The position numbers and the translations under genes are program-made. Shown piece by piece: positions 36,384 through 45,111 of a stretch of DNA of 64,000 nt (positions are counted from its first letter, which is position 1; each line of letters begins with the position of its first letter). The DNA lies in assembly GCF_003315795.1 (NCBI RefSeq), contig NZ_QMEY01000006.1:248001-312000 (forward strand). Direction: 5' to 3'. Source of the stretch: Spongiactinospora rosea. GTDB lineage: Bacteria; Actinomycetota; Actinomycetes; Streptosporangiales; Streptosporangiaceae. The notes beneath the pieces were generated by a model, which had not been told where the DNA came from, did not search any database, and worked only from the letters and a program-made list of their open reading frames with translations.

Positions 36384-37261
36384 CCGCCACGATGGTGGGA
36401 GCGGTCGACCTGGGCGGCACGCACGTCACCGCCGCCCGCATCGACACCGCCGCCCACCGGCGGATCCCCGGCGGGACGCACGGAGTCCCGCTGCGGGCCG
36501 ACGGCGGGCGCGACGAACTGCTCGCCGCCATCACCGGCGCGGTGGCCGCCGCGCACACCCCGGCCGTCCGCGCCTGGGGCCTGGCCGTGCCGGGCCCCTT
36601 CGACTACGCGCGCGGCGTGGCGCTGTTCGAGGGCGTCGGCAAGTTCGAGTCCCTGTACGGCGTGGACCTGCGCGCCGCGCTGGCCGATGCCACCGGCCTG
36701 GCCCCCGGCCGGTTCCGTTTCCTCAACGACGCCGACGCGTTCCTGCTCGGCGAGTGGACGGCGGGCGCGGCGCGTGGCCACGACAGGTGCGCCGGGCTCA
36801 CCCTGGGCACCGGCGTCGGATCGGCGTTCCTGGCGGGGGGCCGCGTCGTTGACGACGGCCCCGGCGTACCGCCCGAGGGCCGGGTCGACCTGCTGGAGTA
36901 CGGCGGCCGGCCGATCGAGGAGACGTTCTCCCGGCGCGCGCTGCTGGCCGCCTACGGGGCGGGCGACGGCTTCGACGTGAAAGACCTCATCGAGCGGGCC
37001 CGCGCGGGCGAGCCGCGGGCGCTGGCCGTGCTCGGCGAGGCCGTCGGTGCGCTCGGCGCGACGGTCGCGCCGTGGCTGGCCCGCTTCGCGCCGACCGCCC
37101 TGGTGGTCGGCGGGGCCATCGCCCGCGGCTGGGAAGTGCTCGCGCCCCTGCTGACCCCCGCCCTGGCCGATGTCCGCTCCCTGCGGCTCCTCACCCCCAC
37201 CCGGCTCGGCGACGACGCGGCGCTGCTCGGCGCGGCCCACGTGGCCCCGGCCGCCCCCTAG
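36380..37261 (+). CDS. ROK-family sugar kinase-like protein
   Basis: 293 residues. The phosphate-binding start is VDLGGTHVTAARID, the catalytic Asp lies in FLNDADAFLLGEW, and adenosine-binding GTGVGSAFL follows. The usual ROK zinc motif (CxCGxxGCxE) is missing; the region reads VDLLEYGGRPIEETFS. The protein is therefore a zinc-free ROK member. It may phosphorylate mannose or fructose before the isomerase acts. ATG 36380 overlaps the isomerase stop by four bases. Confidence 0.88.
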   Translation: MTATMVGAVDLGGTHVTAARIDTAAHRRIPGGTHGVPLRADGGRDELLAAITGAVAAAHTPAVRAWGLAVPGPFDYARGVALFEGVGKFESLYGVDLRAALADATGLAPGRFRFLNDADAFLLGEWTAGAARGHDRCAGLTLGTGVGSAFLAGGRVVDDGPGVPPEGRVDLLEYGGRPIEETFSRRALLAAYGAGDGFDVKDLIERARAGEPRALAVLGEAVGALGATVAPWLARFAPTALVVGGAIARGWEVLAPLLTPALADVRSLRLLTPTRLGDDAALLGAAHVAPAAP

Positions 37262-37276
37262 GAGGCGAACCCCCTC

Positions 37277-38635
37277 ATGTCACGTTCCACATCCACCAAA
37301 CAGATCTACTTCTTCGGCGCCCTGGGCGGCCTGCTGTTCGGCTACGACACCGGTGTGATCGCCGGGGCGCTGCTGTTCATCCGCCAGGAGCTGTCGCTGA
37401 CCCCGCTCGCCGAAGGGATCGTGGTCAGCTCCCTGCTGGTCGGGGCCATGGTGGGCGCGGCCTTCGCGGGCCGGCTGGCCGACTCCCTCGGGCGGCGCAG
37501 GCTCGGGCAGATCACCGCGGTCACCTTCGCCGTCGGGGCGGTCGGGGCGGCGCTGGCCCCGGGGCCCGCGGTACTGGTCCTCTGGCGGATCGTGCTGGGG
37601 CTGGCGGTGGGCGCGGCGTCGGTGACCATCCCGCTGTACCTGGCGGAGATCGCCCCCACGCGGATCCGCGGCGCGGTCTCGACGCTCAACGCCCTGATGA
37701 TCACGGTCGGCATCCTGGTCGCCTACATCATGAACTCCGCGCTCGCGCCGTTCGAGGCGTGGCGCTGGATGCTCGGCCTGGCCGTACTGCCCGCCCTGGT
37801 GATGCTCGGTGGGCTGACCACCATGCCCGAGACACCGCGCTGGCTGATCCGCAAGGGCCGCGCGGCCGAGGCCCGCGAGGTGCTGGCCCGCACCCGCGCG
37901 CCCGAGGAGGTCGAGCAGGAGCTGGCGCAGATCAGCGAGGTCGAGCGGATGGAGCGGGAACGCGCCGGGCTGCGCGACGTCTTCGCGCCCTGGCTGCGCC
38001 GCACGCTGTTCATCGGCGCCGGGCTGGCCGCGCTCAGCCAGCTGGTCGGCATCAACACGATCATCTACTACGCGCCCACCACGCTCAGCACCGTCGGGTT
38101 CGGCGACTCGGCGGCGATCATCGCCAACGCCGGGATCGGCGTCGTCAACGTGGCGATGACGGTGGTCGCGATCTGGCTCATCGACAAGGTGGGCCGCAAG
38201 CCGCTGCTGCAGTACGGCGCGCTCGGCATGCTCGCCAGCCTGGCCGTCCTCGCCCTGACCTCGCTGCTGTCCGCCGAGGGCTCGGCGGTGGTCGGCGTGG
38301 TCACCGTGGTCTGCCTGGCGCTGTTCATCATGTCGTTCGCGGTGAGCTGGGGCGCGGTGGCCTGGGTGGTGATGAGCGAGATCTTCCCGCTCAACGTGCG
38401 CGGCGCGGCCATGGGCGTGGCCACGTTCGCGCTGTGGACCGCCAACTTCATCATCTCGCTGCTGTTCCCGGTCCTGCTCGACGCGCTCGGCATCGGCCTG
38501 CTGTTCCTGGGGTTCGCGGCGATCTGCGCGGTCGCGTTCGTCTTCGTCCGGTACCTGCTGGTGGAGACCAAGGGCCGCAGCCTGGAGGAGATCGAGCTGG
38601 GACTGCGCGGGCAGAAGACCGCCACGAGGGCATGA
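37277..38635 (+). CDS. MFS sugar:proton symporter (sugar porter family)
   Basis: Twelve-helix uptake carrier of 452 residues. Sugar-porter signatures are GYDTGVIAGALLFI near the start, RRRLGQI with the loop 2-3 Arg/Gly pattern, PETPRWLIRKGR after helix 6, QLVGINTIIYYAP in helix 7 and VETKGRSLEEIE at the end. Most relatives carry hexoses, pentoses or inositol. An AGGAGG site lies 15 bases before the ATG. It overlaps the mannosidase gene by four bases. It probably brings in the operon's sugar or a mannoside. Confidence 0.93.
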   Translation: MSRSTSTKQIYFFGALGGLLFGYDTGVIAGALLFIRQELSLTPLAEGIVVSSLLVGAMVGAAFAGRLADSLGRRRLGQITAVTFAVGAVGAALAPGPAVLVLWRIVLGLAVGAASVTIPLYLAEIAPTRIRGAVSTLNALMITVGILVAYIMNSALAPFEAWRWMLGLAVLPALVMLGGLTTMPETPRWLIRKGRAAEAREVLARTRAPEEVEQELAQISEVERMERERAGLRDVFAPWLRRTLFIGAGLAALSQLVGINTIIYYAPTTLSTVGFGDSAAIIANAGIGVVNVAMTVVAIWLIDKVGRKPLLQYGALGMLASLAVLALTSLLSAEGSAVVGVVTVVCLALFIMSFAVSWGAVAWVVMSEIFPLNVRGAAMGVATFALWTANFIISLLFPVLLDALGIGLLFLGFAAICAVAFVFVRYLLVETKGRSLEEIELGLRGQKTATRA

Positions 38636-41280
38636 CGGGGGGAACCGAGACCATGCCGAAGATCGACACGATCTATGTCGCCAACCACACCCACCACGAC
38701 ATCGGGTTCAACGACCACCAGGAGGTGTGCTTCCGGCAGCACGGCGAGTTCGTCACCCGCGCCCTCGACCTGATCGAGGCCACCGCCGACCGGCCGGAGC
38801 CGGAGCGGTACCGGTGGACCTGCGAGCTGACCGGGCCGCTGCTGCGCCACCTGCGCGGCGCGGGCCGGGCCGACGCCGAGCGCTTCCGCCACTGGCAGCG
38901 CCTCGGGGCCATCGACGTGGGCGCGATGAACTACAACCTGACGCCGCTGCTCGGCCCGGAGCAGATGCACCGCAGCCTGTACCCGGTGCGGGTGCTGCGC
39001 GAGGAGTACGGGATCAGCGTCGAGACCGCGATGCAGTGCGACGTCAACGGCGTGAGCTGGCTGTTCGCCGACCTGCTGCCGGCGATCGGGGTCGATTTCC
39101 TGACCATGGCGCTCAACCAGTCGCGCGGGCGCGCGCCCCGGCCGTTCCCCGGCGGGTTCTGGTGGCAGGGGCCCGCGGGCGGCCGGATCCTGACCTGGAA
39201 CGGGTTTCACTACCTGTTCGGCCGCAGCCAGGCCAAGCTCGGCGACCGGCGGTTCGTGGACGGGTCGCTGCCGGCCTACCTGGAACGGCTGGAAGCCGCC
39301 GACGACTACCCCTTCGACTTCCTGTACGCCCAGTCCACCCATCCGATGCGGGTGGACAACGGCCCGCCCGACCTGCGGATGGCCGACTTCGTGCGGCGCT
39401 GGAACGAGGAGGGCCGTACGCCGCGCATCGAGTTCACCACCCCGCGCGCGTTCCGCGAGGTGCTCAAGGAGCGCTGGGCGGACGGCCTGCCGACCTGGCG
39501 GGGCGACTGGACCGACTGGTGGGCCGACGGGGTCGCCTCCAGCGCGTACGAGACCGGGGTCAACCGGGGCAGCCAGGAGCTGATCGGCGCGGCCGAGACG
39601 CTGGGCGCGTGGCTGCGCGCCGAAGGCCGCGGCGAGTGGGACGAGGCGCTGCTGGAACGGATCTACGAGTCGCTGACGCTGTTCGACGAGCACACCTGGG
39701 GCGCGTTCTCCAGCATCGACGCCCCGTCCTCGCTGTTCACCAGGGCGCAGTGGAACCGCAAGGCGGGTTTCGCCTACGAGGGCGCGATGCTCACCCACGA
39801 CCTGCTGGCCCGTACGGCGCGCGACTTCGCCGCCACCCGCGCCGAACCCGGCCCCGAGGGCATGTTCAACCTGGGCGACCTCGACCCCGCCGAGGCGTAC
39901 CCGCGCCTCGCCGGAAGCGAACTGCTGATCGTGAACACGCTGCCGTTCGACCGCGAGGCGATCGTCGAGGTGCCCGAGCACCGCGGCGGCGGCGCTCCCG
40001 CGGGCATGCTGGAGGGCTTCTTCCCGCGCGGCGTGCCGTGGGGCGGCCCGCCGCCGAGCGCCCTGGCGCGGGTCCGCGCCCGCGTCCCCGGCCTGGGCTA
40101 CGCGTTCGTGGACCCGGAGGCCGGGATCGACCAGGACGACCTGCGGGCCGAGGGCACGGTCATCGAGAACGCCCACTATCGGGTGGAGATCGACCCGGCC
40201 ACCGGGACCGTCGCCTCCTGGGTGGACAAGGCGCTCGGGCACGATTTCGCCGGGGAGCACGAGGGCAGGCGGATCGGCGAGTACGTCCATGAGACCGTCG
40301 CGGACGAGCGCGGCCGGGACGCCCTGTACCTCCAGGACTTCGCGAGCTGGGACTTCGGCTACTGGCAGGCGGACCCGCCCCTGCGGCGGGCCGGGGCGCG
40401 GGAGGTGACCGTCCATCCGGCCGAGGCCGAGCACGGGCGTGCCGTCGTGGAGGTGGACGTCTCCGCGCCCGGCGTGCGTTCGGCCCGGTGCGTGTTCGCC
40501 CTTGAGTCGCGCGTCAAGGCGCTGCACGTGGACTGGCTGCTGGACAAGGAGCCGCACACCGATCCCGAGTCCGTCTACATCGCCTTCCCCATCGGCCTGG
40601 ACCCGGACGGGTTCGGGTTCCTGCTCGACCTCAACGGCGTGCCGTGCGCGCCCAATGACGACCAGTTGCCCGGCGTGTCCTTCGACTGGTACCCGATCCG
40701 CCGCTGGGCCGACGTCAGCGACGACCGGCACGGCGTGACCGTGGTGCCGCTGGACGCGCCCCTGGTCCAGCTCGGCGGGATCACCACCGGCAAGATCGCC
40801 GAACGGCTCGAACCGGAGAGTCCGACGATCATGTCGTGGGCGCTGAACAACCACTGGATGGTCAACTTCCGGGCCGCGCAGGAGGGGGAGGTACCGCTGC
40901 GGTTCCGGCTCACCACCCACGCGGGGCCGGGCGACCCGGTGGCGGCCGGGCGGTTCGCCGCCGAGGCGTCGACGCCGCCGATCGTGCTGCGCGACCAGCG
41001 GCGGTTCGGCGCGGCCTCGGGCCGCTTCGCGGAGGTTCCGGAGGGGCTGGGCGTGGAGACCTCGATCAAGCCCGCCGGCGACGGCGACGGCGTGATCGTG
41101 CGGCTGCGCGGCACCGGGCCGGATCCGGTCACCGTGCCGCTGCGGCTCGCCGTACCGGCCGGGTCGGTCCTGGAGGTCTCGCCGCTTGAGGAGAACGGCG
41201 CGGCGCTGCCGCTGGACGGCGACACCGTCACAGTGGACTTGGGCCGCCACCAGACCCGCACCCTGCGGATCCGCCCCTGA
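38632..41280 (+). CDS. GH38-family alpha-mannosidase-like hydrolase
   Basis: 882 residues, no signal peptide, so cytosolic. The zinc-site start is HTHHDIGFNDH (His21, Asp23 region), and the nucleophile Asp is in AMQCDVNGVSW (Asp137). The helical middle domain includes FDEHTWGAFSSIDAPSS, and beta-rich C-terminal domains carry the PEHRGGG and SPTIMSWALNNHW segments of the family. ATG 38632 couples to the transporter gene; ATG 38653 is the alternative with the family's usual N-terminus. It would cleave an imported mannoside or a related glycoside, feeding the kinase and isomerase. Bond and anomer specificity are not shown by the sequence. Confidence 0.88.
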   Translation: MTGGTETMPKIDTIYVANHTHHDIGFNDHQEVCFRQHGEFVTRALDLIEATADRPEPERYRWTCELTGPLLRHLRGAGRADAERFRHWQRLGAIDVGAMNYNLTPLLGPEQMHRSLYPVRVLREEYGISVETAMQCDVNGVSWLFADLLPAIGVDFLTMALNQSRGRAPRPFPGGFWWQGPAGGRILTWNGFHYLFGRSQAKLGDRRFVDGSLPAYLERLEAADDYPFDFLYAQSTHPMRVDNGPPDLRMADFVRRWNEEGRTPRIEFTTPRAFREVLKERWADGLPTWRGDWTDWWADGVASSAYETGVNRGSQELIGAAETLGAWLRAEGRGEWDEALLERIYESLTLFDEHTWGAFSSIDAPSSLFTRAQWNRKAGFAYEGAMLTHDLLARTARDFAATRAEPGPEGMFNLGDLDPAEAYPRLAGSELLIVNTLPFDREAIVEVPEHRGGGAPAGMLEGFFPRGVPWGGPPPSALARVRARVPGLGYAFVDPEAGIDQDDLRAEGTVIENAHYRVEIDPATGTVASWVDKALGHDFAGEHEGRRIGEYVHETVADERGRDALYLQDFASWDFGYWQADPPLRRAGAREVTVHPAEAEHGRAVVEVDVSAPGVRSARCVFALESRVKALHVDWLLDKEPHTDPESVYIAFPIGLDPDGFGFLLDLNGVPCAPNDDQLPGVSFDWYPIRRWADVSDDRHGVTVVPLDAPLVQLGGITTGKIAERLEPESPTIMSWALNNHWMVNFRAAQEGEVPLRFRLTTHAGPGDPVAAGRFAAEASTPPIVLRDQRRFGAASGRFAEVPEGLGVETSIKPAGDGDGVIVRLRGTGPDPVTVPLRLAVPAGSVLEVSPLEENGAALPLDGDTVTVDLGRHQTRTLRIRP

Positions 41281-41300
41281 CGATGCGCACGGGGGCCATC

Positions 41301-41340
41301 GTCGGCGGGTGATGCCGCCGCCGCCGCGACGGCCGCCCAC
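41301..41340. repeat. Partial duplication of the ubiA 3' end
   Basis: GTCGGCGGGTGATGCCGCC closely matches the end of the UbiA gene (41361-41379), and CCGCCGCGACGGCCGCCCA matches 41415-41433. A 30-40-base section is missing between the matching parts. It looks like a short, diverged duplicate in the 81-base gap between convergent genes. Confidence 0.55.
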
Positions 41341-41361
41341 GCCCGCGCGCAGGGGTCGCCG

Positions 41362-42201
41362 TCAGCGGGTGATGTCACCGCCCGTGGCCAGGAGCAGCGC
41401 GACGTCCACCGCCGCCACCGCGACGGCCGCCCAGAACGGGGCGCGAGGGCGGCGGCGGGCGGCGGTGAGACCGGCCGCGGTGGCGGCCACCGCGATGGGC
41501 AGGGCCGCCCAACCGGCCGGGCCGGGGCCGCCGGGCGGGGCGAGGGCGAGCAGCGCGGTGGCGGCCAGCAGCGGCATGGGAAGGAGCACCCGGGTCCGGG
41601 CGCGGCCGAGCCGCTGCGGCCCGCCGCGCACGCCCGCGGCCAGGTCGCCGTCGATGTCGGGCAGCACGTTGGCCAGGTGCGCGCCCACGCCGAGCAGCGC
41701 GGCGGCGAGCACCGCCCACCAGGCGGGCCAGGGCGCGCCGGGCAGGCCGAGCGCGACGAACGCGGGCAGCGCGGCGAACCCGGCCGCGTACGGCAGGAAG
41801 GACAGCGCGGTCGCCTTGAGCCCGAGGTTGTAGGCCCACCCCGCGCCGACGCCGAGCAGGTGCGCCACGCCCGCCGCCGCTCCGGAGGCCAGCGACAGCG
41901 GCACGCAGCAGAGCAGCGCGGCCACCGCGGCCGCCCGCACGACGCCGTCATCGACCGACCCACGGGCCGCGGGCTTGTCCGTACGCCCCGCCGCCGCGTC
42001 CCTCCCGGCGTCCACGGCGTCGTTGCCCCAGCCGATGGAGAGCTGCCCGGCCAGCACCGCCGCGCCGGCCAGGGCGCAGCCCGCCGGATCGCGCCCGGCG
42101 ATCGCGGCCAGCGCCGTCACCAGCCCGGTCACCACGACGGTCGGCCCCGGATGGCAGGCTCCCGCGAGCCCCGTGACACGCCGGACCGCGATGGTCGTCA
42201 T
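41362..42201 (-). CDS. UbiA-family prenyltransferase
   Basis: Membrane enzyme that transfers an isoprenoid chain to an aromatic acceptor; 279 residues with eight or nine hydrophobic helices. The first metal-diphosphate motif is GWGNDAVDAGRDAAAGRTDK (NDxxDxxxD) and the second is LPDIDGDLAAG (DxxxD-like). The Arg-rich GGPQRLGRARTR resembles actinobacterial UbiA relatives. It is divergent from the type III PKS gene, with 141 bases between them. Acceptor and chain length are unknown; the neighbouring polyketide product is a good candidate acceptor, but a quinone is possible. Confidence 0.9.
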   Translation of the reverse strand: MTTIAVRRVTGLAGACHPGPTVVVTGLVTALAAIAGRDPAGCALAGAAVLAGQLSIGWGNDAVDAGRDAAAGRTDKPAARGSVDDGVVRAAAVAALLCCVPLSLASGAAAGVAHLLGVGAGWAYNLGLKATALSFLPYAAGFAALPAFVALGLPGAPWPAWWAVLAAALLGVGAHLANVLPDIDGDLAAGVRGGPQRLGRARTRVLLPMPLLAATALLALAPPGGPGPAGWAALPIAVAATAAGLTAARRRPRAPFWAAVAVAAVDVALLLATGGDITR

Positions 42202-42342
42202 CTGGCCGATCGTAGAGCGCGCGGGCGCTTCCCCGCCGGGTACGCGAAGCGCCGGGCGCGCCGGGGCGCGGAGCCCCCTGACCGCCCGGACGGCGACGTA
42301 CGCTGAAAATCGTTGACCTTGAAGCGGGGGGAATTACCACAG

Positions 42343-43407
42343 ATGCCGCGAATCACCGCCGTTCGGGGAGCCCTCCCGCCCAACCGCTACCCGCAGGACG
42401 AGATCACCGACGCCTTCGCCGACCTGTGCCTGCCGGAGGGCGGCGACCGTCGGCTGCTGCGCCGATTGCACGCGAGCGCCAGGGTGGAGCACCGCAACCT
42501 CGCCCTGCCGCTTGCGCACTACGCCAAGCTGGACGGCTTCGGCGCGGCCAACTCGGTCTTCATCGACACCGCGGTGGACCTCGGGGCCGAAGCGGTCGGC
42601 GCGGCGCTCGCCGCGGCCGGGCTCACCCCGCGCGACGTGGACCTGATCATGTTCACCTCGGTGACCGGCATCGCCGCCCCCTCCGTGGACGCCCGCCTGG
42701 CCGCCCGGCTCGGCATGCGCCCCGACCTCAAGCGCATCCCGGTGTTCGGCCTGGGCTGCGTGGCCGGCGCGGCGGGCCTGGCCCGGCTGCACGACTACCT
42801 GCTCGGCCGCCCCGGCGACGTGGCCGTGCTGCTCTCGGTGGAGCTGTGCTCGCTCACCGTGCAGCGCGAGGACGCCTCGGTGGCCAACCTCGTCGCCGGG
42901 GCGCTGTTCGGCGACGGGGCCGCCGCCGTGGTGGTCAGCGGCGACCGGGCGGCGGGCGGGCGCGAAGAGGGCCCGCAGATCGTCGCCACCCGTGGCCGGC
43001 TCTACCCCGATTCGGAGCGGGTGATGGGCTGGGACGTGCGCGACACCGGCTTTCGGGTGGTGCTGGACGCGAGCGTCCCCGGCGTCGTGCGCGCCCACCT
43101 CGCCGAGGACGTGCACGGCTTCCTGGCCGACCACGGCCTGACCACCGCCGACATCACCGCGTGGGTGTGCCATCCCGGCGGCCCCAAGGTGCTGGAGGCC
43201 GTCGCGGAGACCCTGCGCCTGCCGCCAGGCGCGCTCGATGTCACCTGGCGTTCGCTCGCCGCCATCGGCAACCTCTCCTCGGCGTCCGTGCTGCACGTGC
43301 TGCACGACACACTGCGGCTGCGCCCGCCGCCCCCGCCCGGGACCCCCGGGCTGCTCATCGCGATGGGCCCGGGATTCTGCGCCGAGTTGGTCCTGCTCCG
43401 CTGGTGA
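42343..43407 (+). CDS. Type III polyketide synthase (chalcone/alkylresorcinol synthase family)
   Basis: Homodimeric condensing enzyme that extends an acyl-CoA starter with malonyl-CoA and cyclises the chain; 354 residues. The catalytic triad is Cys139 (FGLGCVAGAAGL), His277 (WVCHPGGPK) and Asn310 (AIGNLSSAS). The GGGGGGA-type site before ATG 42343 supports the start. The closest arrangement I know is the srsABC operon of Streptomyces griseus, which makes phenolic lipids with a type III PKS, a methyltransferase and a hydroxylase. Starter length and product cannot be read from the motif set. Confidence 0.94.
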   Translation: MPRITAVRGALPPNRYPQDEITDAFADLCLPEGGDRRLLRRLHASARVEHRNLALPLAHYAKLDGFGAANSVFIDTAVDLGAEAVGAALAAAGLTPRDVDLIMFTSVTGIAAPSVDARLAARLGMRPDLKRIPVFGLGCVAGAAGLARLHDYLLGRPGDVAVLLSVELCSLTVQREDASVANLVAGALFGDGAAAVVVSGDRAAGGREEGPQIVATRGRLYPDSERVMGWDVRDTGFRVVLDASVPGVVRAHLAEDVHGFLADHGLTTADITAWVCHPGGPKVLEAVAETLRLPPGALDVTWRSLAAIGNLSSASVLHVLHDTLRLRPPPPPGTPGLLIAMGPGFCAELVLLRW

Positions 43408-43428
43408 TCCAGGGCATAGGGTCGTGCC

Positions 43429-43959
43429 ATGCCGATCGGGTACCTCGTCCTGATCCTGCTCGTCGGGGCCGAACGCCTCGCCGAGCTGGTGGTCGCCCGC
43501 CGTAACCTGCGCTGGAGCCTGGCTCGCGGCGCCGTGGTCAGCGGGCGGGGCCACTATCCGTGGATGGTGGCCCTGCACACCGGGCTGCTGGTGGCCTGTC
43601 CGCTGGAGGTGGCGCTGGCCGGCCGGCCGTTCGCGCCCGCGCTGGGCTGGCCGATGCTCGCCCTGGTCATCGCCGCGCAGGGGCTGCGCTGGTGGTGCGT
43701 GGCCACGCTCGGGCGGCGCTGGAACACCCAGGTGGTGGTGATCCCGGGGCTGCCGCTGGTCACCGGCGGGCCGTACCGGTACCTGCGCCACCCCAACTAC
43801 GTCGCGGTGGCCGTGGAGGGGGCGGCCCTGCCGCTGGTCCACGGCGCGTGGGTCACCGCGGTGGCCTTCACCGCGCTCAACGCGGTCCTGATGATCGTGC
43901 GGATCCGCGGCGAGGAGGCCGCGCTCACCACCGCCGCCTCGGCGCCCGCCGCGCCGTGA
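43429..43959 (+). CDS. ICMT-like membrane methyltransferase
   Basis: 176 residues with four or five hydrophobic helices (GYLVLILLVGAERLAELVV first). The cofactor-binding end has YRYLRHPNYVAVAVEGAALPL, the isoprenylcysteine carboxyl methyltransferase signature, and a terminal RIRGEEAAL. Similar proteins (SrsB, BpsB) methylate the product of a neighbouring type III PKS. The start lies 21 bases after the PKS stop, and the stop overlaps the next gene's GTG, so the three genes form one operon. O-methylation of a phenol is the most likely reaction. Confidence 0.88.
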   Translation: MPIGYLVLILLVGAERLAELVVARRNLRWSLARGAVVSGRGHYPWMVALHTGLLVACPLEVALAGRPFAPALGWPMLALVIAAQGLRWWCVATLGRRWNTQVVVIPGLPLVTGGPYRYLRHPNYVAVAVEGAALPLVHGAWVTAVAFTALNAVLMIVRIRGEEAALTTAASAPAAP

Positions 43960-44969
43960 TCGACCTGCTGGTGGCCGGTGGCGGCCCGGCGGGCCTGGCG
44001 ACCGCCGTGCACGCGGCGCTGGCCGGGATGGAGGCCGTGGTCGTCGAGCCGAGGGACGCGCCGGTGGACAAGGCGTGCGGCGAGGGGCTGATGCCGACGG
44101 GCCTGGCCGCGCTGCGCGCGATGGGCGTCCACCCGCAGGGCAGGCCGCTGCGCGGCATCCGCTACCTTTCGCCCGCCCACCGGGCGCAGGCCGACTTCGA
44201 CGTGGGGCCCGGCCTGGGCGTCCGGCGCACCGCGCTGCACGCCGTGCTGCACCGGCGGGCCGAAGAACTCGGGGTGCGGATCGTCCGCGGCCGGATCGAC
44301 CGGGTGAGCCAGGACCACGCGGGCGTCCGGGCCGCCGGGATGCGCGGCCGGTGGCTCGTCGCCGCCGACGGCCTGGGCTCGCCGCTGCGCGCCGCGCTCG
44401 GCCTGGACGTCCCCGACACCCGGCCCCGCAGGTACGGGCTGCGCCGTCACTACCGCGTCGCGCCGTGGACCGACTTCGTCGAGGTGCACTGGGCGCCGGG
44501 CGGCGAGGCGTACGTGACCCCGGTCGGTGACGGCCTGGTCGGCGTGGCCGTGCTCAGCTCGCAGCGCCTCTCCTTCGACGCGCACCTGGCCCGCTTCCCC
44601 GCGCTGCGCGCCCGCCTGTCCGGACCGCCGGACGGCAAGGTACGCGGGGCCGGTCCGTTGCGCAGGCGGGCCCGCGCCCGGGTGGCCGGGCGGGTGCTGC
44701 TGGTCGGAGACGCCGCCGGGTACACCGACGCGCTCACCGGCGAGGGCGTCTCGCTCGCCGTGCTGTCGGCGCGGGCGATGGTCGGCTGCCTGCTGGCCGG
44801 ACGGCCGCAGGCGTACGAGGCGGCGTGGCGGCGGCTGTCGCGGCGGCACCGGCTGCTCACCGAGGGCCTGCTGTGGGCCACCCGCGTGCCCGGCGGCGCC
44901 AGGGCGATCGTCCCGGCGGCCCAGCGGCTGCCCGCCGTCTTCCGCACCGCGGTCAACCTGCTCGCCTGA
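43956..44969 (+). CDS. FAD-dependent oxidoreductase (geranylgeranyl reductase/hydroxylase-like)
   Basis: 337 residues. The dinucleotide-binding start is VAGGGPAGLATA; GEGLMPTG follows, and the FAD site GDAAGYTDALTGEGVSLAV lies near residue 250. This is the pattern of both geranylgeranyl-reductase-like and aromatic hydroxylase flavoproteins. In srs-type loci the flavoprotein hydroxylates the phenolic ring; in others it reduces an isoprenoid chain, which would fit the divergent UbiA. GTG 43956 overlaps the methyltransferase stop by four bases. I cannot choose between these two roles from sequence alone. Confidence 0.88.
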   Translation: MIDLLVAGGGPAGLATAVHAALAGMEAVVVEPRDAPVDKACGEGLMPTGLAALRAMGVHPQGRPLRGIRYLSPAHRAQADFDVGPGLGVRRTALHAVLHRRAEELGVRIVRGRIDRVSQDHAGVRAAGMRGRWLVAADGLGSPLRAALGLDVPDTRPRRYGLRRHYRVAPWTDFVEVHWAPGGEAYVTPVGDGLVGVAVLSSQRLSFDAHLARFPALRARLSGPPDGKVRGAGPLRRRARARVAGRVLLVGDAAGYTDALTGEGVSLAVLSARAMVGCLLAGRPQAYEAAWRRLSRRHRLLTEGLLWATRVPGGARAIVPAAQRLPAVFRTAVNLLA

Positions 44970-45111
44970 GGCGGGTCGCGGGTGTTGGTCCCGCCGCGGG
45001 GACCTCGCCCACGAACCAGCGGAGCAGCGCCTTGGCGTCGGCCGCGCGCGAGGTCCGGCAGGTCGTGCCCGCCGTGCGACGACCGGCCGCGGGGGGCGAT
45101 TCCCATGCTGA

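Noticed and set aside
38068..41340. 1090-codon open frame on the minus strand
   Set aside because: It is the antisense shadow of the GH38 gene. Its translation is rich in Arg, Gly, Val and His with no domain, and the plus-strand frame has clear motifs.
44970..45111. Possible small gene on the minus strand before the FAD gene end
   Set aside because: A frame reading DAKALLRWFVGEV looks protein-like but has no start codon after an in-frame stop.
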